Of a stretch of 64,000 nt of DNA, positions 18,618 through 28,263 are shown in pieces. A program made the position numbers and the translations under genes. The DNA is from Methanolinea mesophila (GTDB lineage Archaea; Halobacteriota; Methanomicrobia; Methanomicrobiales; Methanospirillaceae): NCBI RefSeq assembly GCF_017873855.1, contig NZ_JAGGKR010000001.1, positions 2,051,529 to 2,115,528 of the forward strand, written 5' to 3'. The notes beneath the pieces were generated by a model that was given only the letters and a program-made list of their open reading frames with translations, was not told the DNA's origin and ran no database searches. The first letter of the stretch is position 1, and every line of letters starts with the position of its first letter.

Positions 18618-19622
18618 ATGGCGCTTGAACCGAACGTCCCCGTCGTTCCCACCGGCAACGTGGCCGATCTCCTCAGGGGAATGAGCAGGACCGGATTCCA
18701 GGGAAGAAAGCTTGGAGAATCGGTGGAGATCTGGAAGCGGATGATCGAAGACCCGGAATGTACGATCTTCCTCGGGCTCTCCGGCGCGATGATCCCTGCA
18801 GGGATGCAGCAGTGCCTCGCGGAGCTCGTCAGGCACCGGTACGTGGATGCGATCGTTTCGACGGGCGCCAACATTTTCCATGATATCTGCGAGCACGCCG
18901 GGGTCCGCCATTACCTCGGCCACCACCACGTGGACGACGAGGAGCTCTACCGCCAGGGAATCGATCGGATTTACGACGTCTTCGCGTTCGAGAACGAGTT
19001 CCGGGAGATCGATCGCGGGATCGCGGATTTCGGGGAGACTATCGCGCCGTTCCGCGGCTCTTCACGCGAGTTCATGCGACTGTACGGGGAGTTCCTCGTG
19101 CGGGAGTATCCCGGCCGCGACTCGCTGGTCGCCGCGTGCACGGAGAAAAATGTCCCCATCTTTATCCCTGCCCTCTGCGACTCGTCCATCGGGATCGGGC
19201 TCCTGATCGCCCGCCGGCGCGGGGTGGACGTTGACGTGGACCAGATCGCGGATGCTGACGAGATCACCTGCATGATCGAGGACGCAAAGAAGACCGGCGT
19301 GGTCTACATCGGGGGCGGGGTCCCCAAGAACTTCATCCAGCAGACCCAGGTGATCGGTTCGATCCACGAGAAGGACCTCGGCGGGCACGATTACGCGGTC
19401 CAGTATACTACGGACGCACCGCACTGGGGCGGGCTCTCCGGGTGCACGTTCGAGGAGGCGATCAGCTGGGGCAAGGAGTCTACAGGTACCTCGCAGGTGC
19501 AGGTCCATGTCGATGCGACGATTGCACTCCCGCTGGTGGTCTCCGCCCTGATCGCGTCCGACGCGGAACGGGTGAAACAGTCCGGGGCAAAGAAAAAGAA
19601 CGTCTTCCGCCAGGGACTCTGA
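18618..19622 (+). CDS. dys: Deoxyhypusine synthase
   Basis: 334 aa from the ATG at 18618, with GGAGAGACT just before it. The frame is open further upstream, but that part has no coding character. Motifs include NAD-binding STGANIFHD, HHHVDDEEL, IGGGVPKNF and the catalytic lysine Lys286 in EAISWGKES. The enzyme transfers the aminobutyl group of spermidine to a lysine of aIF5A. It is monocistronic, between the CBS cluster and the ribosomal operon. Confidence 0.95.
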   Translation: MALEPNVPVVPTGNVADLLRGMSRTGFQGRKLGESVEIWKRMIEDPECTIFLGLSGAMIPAGMQQCLAELVRHRYVDAIVSTGANIFHDICEHAGVRHYLGHHHVDDEELYRQGIDRIYDVFAFENEFREIDRGIADFGETIAPFRGSSREFMRLYGEFLVREYPGRDSLVAACTEKNVPIFIPALCDSSIGIGLLIARRRGVDVDVDQIADADEITCMIEDAKKTGVVYIGGGVPKNFIQQTQVIGSIHEKDLGGHDYAVQYTTDAPHWGGLSGCTFEEAISWGKESTGTSQVQVHVDATIALPLVVSALIASDAERVKQSGAKKKNVFRQGL

Positions 19623-19950
19623 TTTCACAACCCGGACAGGAATATCATCCCTCCTGCGGACAGAAGGAGTGGCCCGGGTGAAGAAAGTTTTCGGACGGAA
19701 TAACGAATTCCGGGAGGGTATGGCCGTGGGATCAACCGGTCCCTCCCGGTTTCGTCGGATTTAAAAGGTACGTCCCGCGAAATGTATGACATACTCCACG
19801 ATGGCGGCACAAATGAATAGCAGGAATTTGTCGATAGAAGGGATTTGTCTCTCCCGCAACTCTTATTACCCAACCCTTACTATAATATAAAGCACCATTC
19901 ATGGAGCAGCATGGAAGTTGCTGCGAGTATCGAAAGATGCGAGATTCTCT
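19623..19950 (+). other. 328-bp gap between dys and tRNA-Ser with operon promoter
   Basis: No convincing reading frame on either strand. Near its end CTATAATATAAA (19880-19891) is a good TATA box. It predicts transcription from about 19912, some 40 bp before the tRNA, so tRNA-Ser and rps13 may be cut from one precursor. GCAGCA (19906-19911) and TGCTGC (19919-19924) form a small inverted repeat there. The rest holds nothing I can name. Confidence 0.55.
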
Positions 19951-20035
19951 GTTGAGGTAGCCAAGCCAGGTATGGCGCAGGTTTGCTAAACCTGTGTCCC
20001 CTTGGGACTCGAGGGTTCAAATCCCTCCCTCAGCG
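19951..20035 (+). tRNA. tRNA-Ser (GCT anticodon)
   Basis: 85 nt, class II with a long variable arm. The acceptor stem GTTGAGG pairs with CCTCAGC, with G as discriminator. The anticodon arm is CAGGT-TTGCTAA-ACCTG (anticodon GCT) and the T arm is GAGGG-TTCAAAT-CCCTC. CCA is not encoded. It precedes rps13 by 34 bp, a common arrangement in euryarchaea, and may share the S13 operon transcript. Confidence 0.95.
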
Positions 20036-20069
20036 CTGTCGGAATTCTCAAGAAATCAAGAGGGATTGG

Positions 20070-20525
20070 ATGGCACAACAGGAAGAAGAGATAAGATACT
20101 TTGTCCGGGTCGGGACCACCGACCTTGACGGCACGAAACCGGTGGGGATAGCCCTGACTGGCATCAAGGGCGTGGGCCGGCACACCTCGCAGGTCATCGC
20201 CCAGATGGCCAGTGTCGACGAGCACGAACTCATGGGCAAGATCCCCGAAGAGGACGTGGACCGTATCAGGAATGCCGTAGAGACCTACGTACAGAACGTA
20301 CCGACCTGGATGGTCAACCGGCCGAAGGATGTGTATACCGGGGAGGCCCGGCATCTCTTCGGGACCGATGTCGCGACCGCACGGGACGAAGACGTCAACC
20401 TGATGAGAAAGATCCGTTGTTACAAGGGGATCCGCCACGAGACCGGACAGAAGGTCCGCGGCCAGAGAACGAAGTCCACAGGCCGTACCGGAACCACGGT
20501 GGGTGTCCGCCGCAAGAAGGACTAA
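20070..20525 (+). CDS. rps13: Small ribosomal subunit protein uS13
   Basis: 151 aa, archaeal length. The start [19 protein letters not shown] has GGGATTGG immediately upstream. Family motifs [13 protein letters not shown] and [22 protein letters not shown], with a basic C-terminal tail, are present. The protein sits in the head of the 30S subunit at the inter-subunit bridge. It is the first protein gene of the superoperon, with 12 bp to S4. Confidence 0.97.
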   Translation: MAQQEEEIRYFVRVGTTDLDGTKPVGIALTGIKGVGRHTSQVIAQMASVDEHELMGKIPEEDVDRIRNAVETYVQNVPTWMVNRPKDVYTGEARHLFGTDVATARDEDVNLMRKIRCYKGIRHETGQKVRGQRTKSTGRTGTTVGVRRKKD

Positions 20526-20537
20526 CGAGGCGACTAC

Positions 20538-21086
20538 ATGGGATATCCAGGAAAAAACCATAAATCGTACCAGACTCCGAAGCGACCCTTCGAGAAAACG
20601 AGGATCGAAGAAGAGACCCGCCTGGTGATCGAGTACGGGCTCCGGAACAAGCGGGAGGTATGGAAGGCCGCAAGCACCCTCCGTCGTTACCGTAAGGGGG
20701 CCCGGGACCTCCTCGCGCTCATGTCCGCCGGGGCGGACGCCGCGACCTTCGAAGCCAAGAAGAACGAACTGCTGGGACACCTGGAGCGGATGGGGCTGCT
20801 CGGGGCGGACGCCGATATCGACAGCGTCCTGTCTCTCAAGATCCCCCAGGAACTCGAGCGCCGGCTGCAGACCCTCGTATACCGTAAGGGTCTCGCCCGG
20901 TCGCCGAAGCAGGCCCGGCAGATGATCACCCACGGCCACATCGCCGTCTCGGGCAGGAGGGTCACCATTCCCGGGTACCGTGTACCGCGGGACCTCGAAG
21001 GCCAGATCTCTTATTACGGGAGGTCTCCCTTCTCGAACGGCGACCATGCCGAGCGGAACAGGATTAGCAAGGTCGGGAGGGCATAA
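20538..21086 (+). CDS. rps4: Small ribosomal subunit protein uS4
   Basis: 182 aa. It starts [20 protein letters not shown], the archaeal S4 N-terminus. The S4 RNA-binding domain (about residues 104-170) contains [21 protein letters not shown] split around [15 protein letters not shown]. It is a primary 16S rRNA binder in 30S assembly. The stop TAA shares its last base with the S11 ATG. Confidence 0.97.
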   Translation: MGYPGKNHKSYQTPKRPFEKTRIEEETRLVIEYGLRNKREVWKAASTLRRYRKGARDLLALMSAGADAATFEAKKNELLGHLERMGLLGADADIDSVLSLKIPQELERRLQTLVYRKGLARSPKQARQMITHGHIAVSGRRVTIPGYRVPRDLEGQISYYGRSPFSNGDHAERNRISKVGRA

Positions 21087-21481
21087 TGGCGAGTGACAAG
21101 GAAAAATGGGGTATCGCCCATATATTCGCGTCGTTCAACAACACCATCATCACCGTGACCGACCTGTCGGGTGCGGAGACGGTGACCAAGAGCAGCGGCG
21201 GCATGGTGGTCAAGCAGGACCGGAACGAGAGTTCACCCTATGCGGCGATGCAGATGGCGGCCAACGTCGCCCAGACCGCGATGGAGAAGGGAATCGTCGG
21301 AGTGCACGTGAAAGTGCGTGCCCCCGGCAGAGGCAAGCAGCGCAGTCCCGGGCCGGGTGCGCAGGCGGCAATCAGGGCCCTCGCCCGTGCGGGCATGAGG
21401 ATCGGGAGGATCGAGGACGTGACTCCCGTCCCCCACGACTCGATCAGGTCCAAGGGCGGACGCCGGGGAAGGAGAGTCTGA
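21086..21481 (+). CDS. rps11: Small ribosomal subunit protein uS11
   Basis: 131 aa. [20 protein letters not shown], the glycine-rich [20 protein letters not shown], and the C-terminal [21 protein letters not shown] are diagnostic. It lines the 30S platform near the mRNA exit. It overlaps S4 and rpoD by one base at each end (TAATG, TGATG), so translation is tightly coupled. Confidence 0.97.
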   Translation: MASDKEKWGIAHIFASFNNTIITVTDLSGAETVTKSSGGMVVKQDRNESSPYAAMQMAANVAQTAMEKGIVGVHVKVRAPGRGKQRSPGPGAQAAIRALARAGMRIGRIEDVTPVPHDSIRSKGGRRGRRV

Positions 21482-22326
21482 TGGAGATCATCATCAGCAG
21501 GCTCGAAGACGGCATCACCAGGTTCAAGCTGGCAGACAGTAACCCTGCCTTTGCAAACGCCCTGCGCAGGGCGATGATCGGCGAGGTCCCCAGCCTTGCC
21601 ATAGAGGATGTGCGAATCTACGACAACACCAGCGCGCTCTTCGACGAGATCCTGTCCCACCGACTGGGCCTGATCCCGATCGTCACCGACCTTACCTGCT
21701 ACGTAAGGCCGGAAGAGTGCAGTTGCGGCGGAGAGGGATGCGCGAGTTGCACCGCGGTCTTCACCATGAGCGTGGAAGGCCCCGGTATGGTATACTCCCG
21801 GGACCTCATCCCGCAGGACCCCTCTGCGAGGCCGGCGCTGGAAGACGTTCCGCTGGTCAAGCTGACCAAGGACCAGAAGGTGGTCCTCGAGGCGCGGGCG
21901 GTCCTCTCCACGGGAAGGAAACATTCCAAGTGGCAGCCCACCACCGCGTGCGGGTTCAAGAACTACCCGATAGTCGAGATCTCGGACCGTTGCGATGCAT
22001 GCGGCCAGTGCGTCGAGGAATGCCCCCGGGGTATCCTCGAGGTGCAGGGCGGCAGGGTCACCGTGATCGAGGGCCGGGTGGAGGAGTGCTCCCTTTGCAG
22101 GCTCTGCGAACGGGCCTGCATGAACACCGGGATCGGGGAGGAACCCGCGATCCGGGTCACTCAGGACGAGTCCCGCTTTATCTTCGTGGTGGAAGGGGAC
22201 GGGTCGCTCCCGGTCGTTGAGATCGTGGAACAGGGCCTGAAATTTTTCAAAAATCGCTCCGATGAGCTTTCCGAACAGATAAGTGAATTATCCGGAGGGA
22301 CAAGAGATGAAAAGTCCGAAGAATAA
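21481..22326 (+). CDS. rpoD: RNA polymerase subunit D (Rpo3) with ferredoxin-like domain
   Basis: 281 aa. It is the archaeal counterpart of alpha/Rpb3 and nucleates polymerase assembly with RpoL, RpoN and RpoP. The dimerisation motif is NALRRAMIGEVPSLAIEDV. A Cys cluster (80, 82, 87, 90) lies in domain 2. Two complete 4Fe-4S motifs follow (Cys171/174/177/181 and 203/206/209/213), so this lineage keeps both clusters that many archaea have lost. Its end overlaps rpl18e by 20 bp. Confidence 0.96.
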   Translation: MEIIISRLEDGITRFKLADSNPAFANALRRAMIGEVPSLAIEDVRIYDNTSALFDEILSHRLGLIPIVTDLTCYVRPEECSCGGEGCASCTAVFTMSVEGPGMVYSRDLIPQDPSARPALEDVPLVKLTKDQKVVLEARAVLSTGRKHSKWQPTTACGFKNYPIVEISDRCDACGQCVEECPRGILEVQGGRVTVIEGRVEECSLCRLCERACMNTGIGEEPAIRVTQDESRFIFVVEGDGSLPVVEIVEQGLKFFKNRSDELSEQISELSGGTRDEKSEE

Positions 22327-22675
22327 CAAGACCAACCCCCGCCTGTTGGCCCTTATCGATGAACTCAAGGCCGTTTCAAGGGATAACCAGGTCAATATCT
22401 GGCAGGATATCGCGGCAAGGCTCGAGACATCGAGCAGGAATTATGCCGAGGTCAATCTCAGCAAGATCAGCCGGTATGCGGCTGACGGCGAGACGATCCT
22501 GGTCCCGGGCAAGGTGCTCGGGAGCGGGGTCCTCGAGACCTCGGTACGAGTAGCGGCGCTGAACTTCTCCCAGTCTGCGACAGACAAGATCCGGGGAGCG
22601 AGTGGAGAGTGCCTGAGCATCGAGCAGCTGATCCGGGACAACCCCAAGGGCAGCAAGATAAGGATTCTCCGGTGA
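22307..22675 (+). CDS. rpl18e: Large ribosomal subunit protein eL18
   Basis: 122 aa from the ATG at 22307, with GGAGGGAC nine bases upstream. The frame is open upstream inside rpoD, but those residues do not belong. The start [20 protein letters not shown] and [23 protein letters not shown] are typical. Its first codons overlap the last 20 bp of rpoD. Confidence 0.95.
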   Translation: MKSPKNNKTNPRLLALIDELKAVSRDNQVNIWQDIAARLETSSRNYAEVNLSKISRYAADGETILVPGKVLGSGVLETSVRVAALNFSQSATDKIRGASGECLSIEQLIRDNPKGSKIRILR

Positions 22676-22680
22676 TTCCA

Positions 22681-23103
22681 ATGGTGACAGTGATCGACGC
22701 GGACGGGCTCCTGCTCGGGCGGCTGGCAAGTATCGTGGCCGGGAGAGCCCTTGCAGGGGAAGAGATCGCGATAGTAAACGCGGAAAAGACCATCATCTCG
22801 GGGAGCAGGGCCCGGGTACTGGCAAATTACGACCAGAAGAGGAGGCGCGGGTCCACCGAAGGCGGCCCGTTCTTCCCCCGGAGGCCCGACCACATCGTGC
22901 GACGCACGATCAGGGGCATGCTGCCCTACAAGCGGCAGGCCGGAGCGGCGGCGTTCAAGCGGGTCTTGTGCTACGTGGGAGTGCCTGTCGAGTTCCAGGG
23001 GAAAGAGTTTGAGACCCTTGAAGAAGCACACATGGACCGGCTGAACACCCCGCAGTTCGTGACCGTCGGAGCAGTGAGCACGTTCCTTGGAGCGAAATAT
23101 TAG
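22681..23103 (+). CDS. rpl13: Large ribosomal subunit protein uL13
   Basis: 140 aa, [19 protein letters not shown], with [14 protein letters not shown] and the signature region [20 protein letters not shown]. The start is the ATG at 22681, 5 bp after L18e, and agrees with family length. It is an early assembly protein of the 50S subunit. The next gene, S9, starts 10 bp after the stop. Confidence 0.96.
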   Translation: MVTVIDADGLLLGRLASIVAGRALAGEEIAIVNAEKTIISGSRARVLANYDQKRRRGSTEGGPFFPRRPDHIVRRTIRGMLPYKRQAGAAAFKRVLCYVGVPVEFQGKEFETLEEAHMDRLNTPQFVTVGAVSTFLGAKY

Positions 23104-23113
23104 AGGTGAAGAT

Positions 23114-23515
23114 ATGGTGAAAGTGGTGAATACAAGTGGAAAGCGGAAGACGGCGATCGCCCGTGCGACCCTCCGTACCGGAAAAGGTATCGTCCGGGTC
23201 AATTCCGTTCCCCTGGATATTTACGGGAACGAACTTGCCCGGCTGAAGATATCCGAGCCCCTGCTCATGGTGCCCCATGCCCTCGACGGGATCGATGTGG
23301 CCATCGATGTCGCCGGAGGCGGGATGATGGGACAGGCCGAGGCGGTCCGCACGGCGCTTGCCCGGGGTATCCTGAAGTGGCATAACGATCCCGCGTTAAA
23401 GGACGTCTTCCTTGCCTACGACCGCACGCTGCTGGTGAACGACTCGCGCCAGAAAGAGTCCAAGAAGCCCCACGGGCGCGGCGCACGTAAGAAATTCCAA
23501 AAGTCTTATCGTTAA
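23114..23515 (+). CDS. rps9: Small ribosomal subunit protein uS9
   Basis: 133 aa from the ATG at 23114, with GAGGTGA just upstream. [40 protein letters not shown] and the basic tail [17 protein letters not shown], ending YR as usual, are visible. The tail contacts the P-site tRNA. The gene is part of the conserved L13-S9-rpoN-rpoK block. Confidence 0.96.
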   Translation: MVKVVNTSGKRKTAIARATLRTGKGIVRVNSVPLDIYGNELARLKISEPLLMVPHALDGIDVAIDVAGGGMMGQAEAVRTALARGILKWHNDPALKDVFLAYDRTLLVNDSRQKESKKPHGRGARKKFQKSYR

Positions 23516-23547
23516 GATAATCGAATTAAGAGGGAGATCAAATCGGT

Positions 23548-23736
23548 ATGATACCCGTACGGTGTTTCACCTGTGGAAAGGTGATATCTACAGCCTACGA
23601 AGAGTTTAAACGCCGCAAAGAGGCCGGAGAGGATCCTAAAAAGATCCTCGACGATCTCGGCATGGAGCGCTATTGCTGCCGGCGTATGCTTCTTACGCAC
23701 AAGGAGATAATTGATGATCTCAATCCGTATCAGTGA
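23548..23736 (+). CDS. rpoN: RNA polymerase subunit N (Rpo10)
   Basis: 62 aa, full length. The zinc-binding pattern is complete: CFTC near the N-terminus and the paired CC in [12 protein letters not shown]. It bridges the D/L assembly platform to the large subunits. GAGGGAGATC lies upstream of the ATG. The stop codon is directly followed by the first base of tRNA-Pro, with no spacer. Confidence 0.97.
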   Translation: MIPVRCFTCGKVISTAYEEFKRRKEAGEDPKKILDDLGMERYCCRRMLLTHKEIIDDLNPYQ

Positions 23737-23811
23737 GGGGTCGTAGGGTAGCCTGGTCCATCCTATGGCGTTCGGGACGCTGTGACCTGAGTTCGAATCT
23801 CAGCGACCCCA
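23737..23811 (+). tRNA. tRNA-Pro (CGG anticodon)
   Basis: 75 nt with discriminator A. The acceptor stem GGGGTCG pairs with CGACCCC. The anticodon loop TTCGGGA gives anticodon CGG, and the T arm is CTGAG-TTCGAAT-CTCAG. CCA is not encoded. It lies between rpoN and rpoK and begins at the base after the rpoN stop, so mature 5' end processing must cut the operon transcript right there. Confidence 0.95.
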
Positions 23812-23843
23812 TTTATTATTACCTACGTAGATTTTGAGGATCG

Positions 23844-24014
23844 ATGATGCAGTCTTATACTCGTTACGAGAGAGCGCGGATAATAGGAGCTCGTGCCCTG
23901 CAGATATCGATGGGTGCCCCGCTGCTTGTCAGGACTTCAAAAATTGACCCGCTCGAGATAGCCATCGAGGAATATCAGCAGAACGTGATTCCGATCACGG
24001 TAAAGAGGAAATGA
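23844..24014 (+). CDS. rpoK: RNA polymerase subunit K (Rpo6)
   Basis: 56 aa. It reads [20 protein letters not shown], then the C-terminal part with [19 protein letters not shown] and ending TVKRK. This is the archaeal RpoK (omega/Rpb6) core with the conserved [15 protein letters not shown] helix. Two consecutive ATGs are possible starts; GAGGATCG precedes them. The stop overlaps the enolase ATG region. RpoK stabilises the folding of the largest subunit. Confidence 0.95.
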   Translation: MMQSYTRYERARIIGARALQISMGAPLLVRTSKIDPLEIAIEEYQQNVIPITVKRK

Positions 24015-25213
24015 GCATGACCACCATCTGCGAGATTGAGCTCCGGACCATACTGGACAGCAGAGGGAACCCCACCGTCGAGGCGGACATCTATACCGAC
24101 AGCGGCTTCGGAAGGGCCGCTGCACCGAGCGGCGCCAGCACCGGGGCCCACGAGGCGAAAGTCCTGGACCCACGGGCAGCGGTGGAGTACGCGAAGGAGA
24201 ACCTCATCTCCCGGCTGATCGGGGAGGACACCAGGAACCAGGTGGGTTTCGACGCACTCCTCCGGGAGATCGACGGGACCCGGGACTTCTCCGTCATAGG
24301 GGCCAACGTGGCGGTAGCGCTCTCCCTGGCCAATTCGAAGGCGGCCGCATCCTCCCTGGGAATGGAACTGTTCCATTACCTGGGCGGGGCGTTCGTGCCG
24401 GAACTGCCGCTCCCCCTGGGGAACGTGATCGGGGGAGGAGCCCATGCCGAAGGGGCCACCGAGATCCAGGAATTCCTGATCGTCCCCACCGGGGCGTCAG
24501 GCCCTGAAGAGGGAGTGTTCGCGAATGCTGCGGTACACAAGACCGTAAAGGACCTCTTAAAAAAGAAGGGCAAGTCCTCGGGCAAGGGAGACGAAGGGGC
24601 CTGGGCACCGCACATCGAGGACCAGGAGGCCTTCGAGACGGTAACCGAGGCGATCGGCATCGTGTCCGACAAGATGGGGATCTCCATCTCCATGGGCGTC
24701 GACGTCGCTGCGAGCCAGATGTGGAACGAAGGAGAACAGAAGTACCGTTACCGGGCGAGGACCCTCGACACCGAGGGGCAGGTCGCGTATATCGCCGAAC
24801 TCGTCGACCGGTACAACCTGATATACGTGGAAGACCCGCTCCAGGAAGAGGACTTTGCAGGGTTCGCCGACCTCACCGAACAGGTGGGAGACCGGTGCCT
24901 GGTGTGCGGGGACGACCTGTACGTGACCGACGTGTCGCGGATAATCCAGGGACTGGAACAGGGCTCCACGAACTGCGCTCTGATAAAACCCAACCAGGTG
25001 GGAACCCTCACCGAGACGTTCGAGGCCATTCACCTCGCCCATACCCACGGGATGGACACGGTGATGAGCCACCGCTCGGGAGAGACCACCGATGCCACCA
25101 TCGCGCACCTTGCGACCGCGTTCGGGTGCGTGTTCCTCAAGACCGGGATAGTCGGAGGAGAAAGGACGGCCAAACTGAATGAACTCATACGTATAGAGGA
25201 ACTGATAGAATGA
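24011..25213 (+). CDS. eno: Enolase
   Basis: 400 aa. Features are [18 protein letters not shown] at the N-terminus, the mobile loop GASTGAHEA, the metal ligands around VDVAAS and [11 protein letters not shown], the catalytic lysine region [14 protein letters not shown] and SHRSGETTD near the C-terminus. It interconverts 2-phosphoglycerate and phosphoenolpyruvate. Its ATG overlaps the rpoK stop (a second ATG two codons later is possible) and its stop overlaps the S2 ATG. Confidence 0.97.
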   Translation: MSMTTICEIELRTILDSRGNPTVEADIYTDSGFGRAAAPSGASTGAHEAKVLDPRAAVEYAKENLISRLIGEDTRNQVGFDALLREIDGTRDFSVIGANVAVALSLANSKAAASSLGMELFHYLGGAFVPELPLPLGNVIGGGAHAEGATEIQEFLIVPTGASGPEEGVFANAAVHKTVKDLLKKKGKSSGKGDEGAWAPHIEDQEAFETVTEAIGIVSDKMGISISMGVDVAASQMWNEGEQKYRYRARTLDTEGQVAYIAELVDRYNLIYVEDPLQEEDFAGFADLTEQVGDRCLVCGDDLYVTDVSRIIQGLEQGSTNCALIKPNQVGTLTETFEAIHLAHTHGMDTVMSHRSGETTDATIAHLATAFGCVFLKTGIVGGERTAKLNELIRIEELIE

Positions 25214-25821
25214 CAGAAGCAACAGAGATGGAAATTGAACTGAAAGAGCCGCTGGTCCCGGTCGAGGAATACCTCGCCGCCGGAGTGCATATCGGCACCC
25301 AGCAGAAGAGCAAGGACATGAAGAGATTTATCTACCGGGTAAGGGGCGACGGCCTCTACATCCTGGACATCAGGGAGACCGACGAGCGGATCAAGACCGC
25401 CGCCAAGTTCCTCGCCCAGTTTGAGCCCGGTAAGATCCTCGTGGTGACCTCACGCCAGTACGGCCAGTACCCGGCCAAGAAGTTCGCGGAGACCGTGGGC
25501 GGCATCGCCGCAACCGGCCGGTTCATCCCCGGGATGCTCACCAACCAGAACCTGAACGGATACCTGGAGCCCGAGGTCCTCGTCGTGACCGACCCGATCG
25601 GCGACTCGCAGGCGGTCAAGGAAGCGGTCCAGTCGGGGATCCCCATCGTGGCCCTCTGCGACACCAATAACATGACCAGTTTCGTCGACCTGGTGATACC
25701 CACCAACAACAAGGGACGAAAGGCACTCTCCATGATCTACTTCCTGCTGACCAGGGAGATCCTGCACCTTCGTGGCATATCCACCTCCCTCACCCAGGAA
25801 GACTTCGAGACCGAGTTATAA
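25210..25821 (+). CDS. rps2: Small ribosomal subunit protein uS2
   Basis: 203 aa. [21 protein letters not shown] is split by family-typical residues; [26 protein letters not shown] and [20 protein letters not shown] are conserved archaeal S2 motifs. It binds at the 30S head-body junction. The start overlaps the enolase stop by ATGA. A 30-bp gap separates it from the MEMO-family gene. Confidence 0.97.
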   Translation: MTEATEMEIELKEPLVPVEEYLAAGVHIGTQQKSKDMKRFIYRVRGDGLYILDIRETDERIKTAAKFLAQFEPGKILVVTSRQYGQYPAKKFAETVGGIAATGRFIPGMLTNQNLNGYLEPEVLVVTDPIGDSQAVKEAVQSGIPIVALCDTNNMTSFVDLVIPTNNKGRKALSMIYFLLTREILHLRGISTSLTQEDFETEL

Positions 25822-25851
25822 TAATAACCCCAGAAAACGAGGGTTTACCGG

Positions 25852-26640
25852 ATGAAGATACGTGCAAGCATGCTCGCCGGCACGTGGTACCCGAGGGATC
25901 CCAGCCATCTCGAACAGCTGCTGGAGAAGTATTTCCGGGGCAAGGAGCCGGGAGTGAAAGCCCTGGGGGTCGTATCCCCCCACGCGGGCTACCCTTACTC
26001 CGGGGAAGTCGCCGCCTGGGCATTCAGCGCCATCGATCCGGATTTTTCCGGTACAATCGTGGTGGTGGGCCCGAGTCACCGGGGATACCGGACCTCCGTG
26101 TCCCGGGTCCCCTGGGAGACTCCTCTCGGGATCCTCGATAACGACCCCGGGTTTTCGGAGGCCCTCGACCTCGTGCAGGACGAGGTCTCCCACCAGGAAC
26201 CCGAAAACTCGCTCGAGGTGCAGATGCCGTTCATCAAGTTCCGGTTCCCCCGGGCACGGGTGGTCCCCATCATGATGGGCGACCAGGACCCGTCCCATGC
26301 CGAAGAACTTGCCGGGATAATCCTCGAGGCAGTGAAACGGACAGGAAGGGAGGTCAGGATCGTCGCGTCCAGCGACTTTTCCCACTACGTTCCCGAAACG
26401 CAGGCGAGGGAGCAGGACCTCTACGCGATAGAGGCGCTCACCACCCTGGACGTCCCGGAGTTCTACCGCCGGATAGCATCCCGCGGGGTGAGCGCATGCG
26501 GGTACGGGCCCATCGCGACCATGTGCCACGTATGCCGGGGGCTTGGGGCTTCTATGGGACGCCTGATCCGGTACGGGACCAGCGGCGACGTCACCGGGGA
26601 CCCCACGGTCGTGGGGTATGCGGCCATCGCGGTGATATAG
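25852..26640 (+). CDS. MEMO1-family protein (AmmeMemoRadiSam system protein B)
   Basis: 262 aa, full length. MKIRASMLAGTWYPRDP, the metal-site histidines in VSPHAGYPYSG and VGPSHRGY, then ENSLEVQMPFIK and SSDFSHYVP match the MEMO fold. Its fold is related to class III extradiol dioxygenases. The archaeal role is unsettled, but the gene is constantly found between rps2 and mevalonate kinase, as here. Its TAG stop is directly followed by the mevalonate kinase GTG. Confidence 0.92.
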   Translation: MKIRASMLAGTWYPRDPSHLEQLLEKYFRGKEPGVKALGVVSPHAGYPYSGEVAAWAFSAIDPDFSGTIVVVGPSHRGYRTSVSRVPWETPLGILDNDPGFSEALDLVQDEVSHQEPENSLEVQMPFIKFRFPRARVVPIMMGDQDPSHAEELAGIILEAVKRTGREVRIVASSDFSHYVPETQAREQDLYAIEALTTLDVPEFYRRIASRGVSACGYGPIATMCHVCRGLGASMGRLIRYGTSGDVTGDPTVVGYAAIAVI

Positions 26641-27510
26641 GTGGCGACCTGGAGCGCACCGGGGAAAGTATTCCTGTTCGGCGAACACGGGGTAGTCTAC
26701 GGGAAACCGGGGATCGCCATGGCGATCCGCCCCCGGGTGTTCGTCACGGTGCGCCGGAGCAGGGTCGCCCACCATGCAAAATCTCCCTACATCGAGAGTT
26801 GTTTCGACGAGATGGGGGTGCGGGGAAGCGTGTATGTCAACTCCCAGCTCCCCAGTTCCTCCGGGCTCGGGTCCTCGGCGGCCGTTACCGTCGCCACCCT
26901 GGCTGCAATAAACGACGAGTTCGGGAAGAAGAATTCGCTGGAGGAGATCGCGGACATGGCATTCGCCATCGAGAAAAAGGTGCAGAAGGGGCGGGCCAGC
27001 CCCACCGACACCTCGGTCTCCACGTTCGGGGGGATCGTGCTGATCACCGGCACCTCCCGGAGGCGGCTTGCTCCCCATAATTTCCAGATGGTGATCGGCA
27101 ACAGCATGGTCTCCCACAATACCAGCAAGATGGTGGAGAAGGTCGCGGACCTGAAGGCGAAGAGCCCGGGTATCTGCAATCCGGTCCTGGACGCAATCGG
27201 GGCCCTCACCATGACGGCCATGCACCATATGACCGACCCGAACTCCCTCGGGAGACTGATGAACATGAACCATGCCCTCCTTGAGGTGCTCGGGGTCGGA
27301 CACCCCGCGATATCCCGGCTCGTCCTCGCGTCCAGGGCTGCGGGCGCCTACGGGGCAAAGATTACCGGCGCAGGTGGCGGCGGGTGTATGGTCGCCCTCT
27401 GCCCGAAACACCTGAAAAGCAGGGTTGCGGGAGCAATCGAGGCCTGCGATGCGCGGGCCATTATCACTACCCTCGATACCGACGGGGTAAGAAAGGAAAA
27501 AGATGTCTGA
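26641..27510 (+). CDS. mvk: Mevalonate kinase
   Basis: 289 aa, read from a GTG that immediately follows the MEMO stop. APGKVFLFGEHGVVYGKP is the N-terminal GHMP motif, PSSSGLGSSAAVTVA the ATP-binding loop and KITGAGGGGCMVAL the C-terminal motif. It phosphorylates mevalonate for isoprenoid (archaeal lipid) synthesis. It is followed by isopentenyl phosphate kinase with an 8-bp overlap. Confidence 0.95.
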   Translation: MATWSAPGKVFLFGEHGVVYGKPGIAMAIRPRVFVTVRRSRVAHHAKSPYIESCFDEMGVRGSVYVNSQLPSSSGLGSSAAVTVATLAAINDEFGKKNSLEEIADMAFAIEKKVQKGRASPTDTSVSTFGGIVLITGTSRRRLAPHNFQMVIGNSMVSHNTSKMVEKVADLKAKSPGICNPVLDAIGALTMTAMHHMTDPNSLGRLMNMNHALLEVLGVGHPAISRLVLASRAAGAYGAKITGAGGGGCMVALCPKHLKSRVAGAIEACDARAIITTLDTDGVRKEKDV

Positions 27511-28261
27511 ACGGATCCTCCTCAAGCTCGGCGGGAGCGTCGTCACCGAGAAGGGAAGAGCCGGTGCCATCGATGAAGGCCGTGTCCTCTCCATAGCCCG
27601 GGAGATAGGGAAACGGCCCGAGAAGGAGTACCTGCTGGTACACGGGGCAGGGTCCTGCGGACACCCGGAGGCGAAAGCCTACGGGATCGCCGGAGGGGTG
27701 GACCGGAGCAACCGCGAAGGTATTGCCATCACCCATCACGCGGTCCTCGCCCTGAACCGGGAGATAGTGAAACGCCTGCGGGAGGCGGGCGTGGACGCAG
27801 TGGGGATCTCCCCGCTGCAGGGATGCCTGGCGGACAACGGACGAATCCGATCCTACGAGCACCGGCATATCGCCGGGATGGTCGGTCTCGGGATCGTCCC
27901 GGTCCTGCACGGCGACGTGGTGATGGACTGCACCAGGGGGGCCTGTATCGTATCGGGCGACCAGCTGGTGCAGTACCTGGCAAAGAACCTGGCACCGGAC
28001 CGTATAGGTCTGGCGACCGACGTGCCGGGGATCCTCGAGGGGGACCGGGTGATACCCTCGATTGTTCCCGGAAAGTTCGATCCTTCCTCCATCGGTTCTT
28101 CCGGTCACACGGACGTGACCGGAGGGATGAGGGGGAAGGTGGAAGAACTGATGGACCTTGCTCGGACGGGCAGGACCTCGGAGATATTTCATGTCTCCCG
28201 GCTTTCGGACTTCCTCGACGGAAGGCCCCACGGGGGGACTGTAGTGAAGGGAAGGGACTAA
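27503..28261 (+). CDS. ipk: Isopentenyl phosphate kinase
   Basis: 252 aa. It belongs to the amino-acid-kinase fold: ILLKLGGSVVTEK, VHGAGSCGHPEAKAY with the diagnostic catalytic histidine, GDVVMDCTRGACIVSGDQL and TDVTGGMRGKVEEL. It makes isopentenyl diphosphate from isopentenyl phosphate, the last step of the archaeal alternative mevalonate route. It lies between mevalonate kinase and IDI-2, all overlapping or spaced by 2 bp. Confidence 0.95.
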   Translation: MSERILLKLGGSVVTEKGRAGAIDEGRVLSIAREIGKRPEKEYLLVHGAGSCGHPEAKAYGIAGGVDRSNREGIAITHHAVLALNREIVKRLREAGVDAVGISPLQGCLADNGRIRSYEHRHIAGMVGLGIVPVLHGDVVMDCTRGACIVSGDQLVQYLAKNLAPDRIGLATDVPGILEGDRVIPSIVPGKFDPSSIGSSGHTDVTGGMRGKVEELMDLARTGRTSEIFHVSRLSDFLDGRPHGGTVVKGRD

Positions 28262-28263
28262 CG

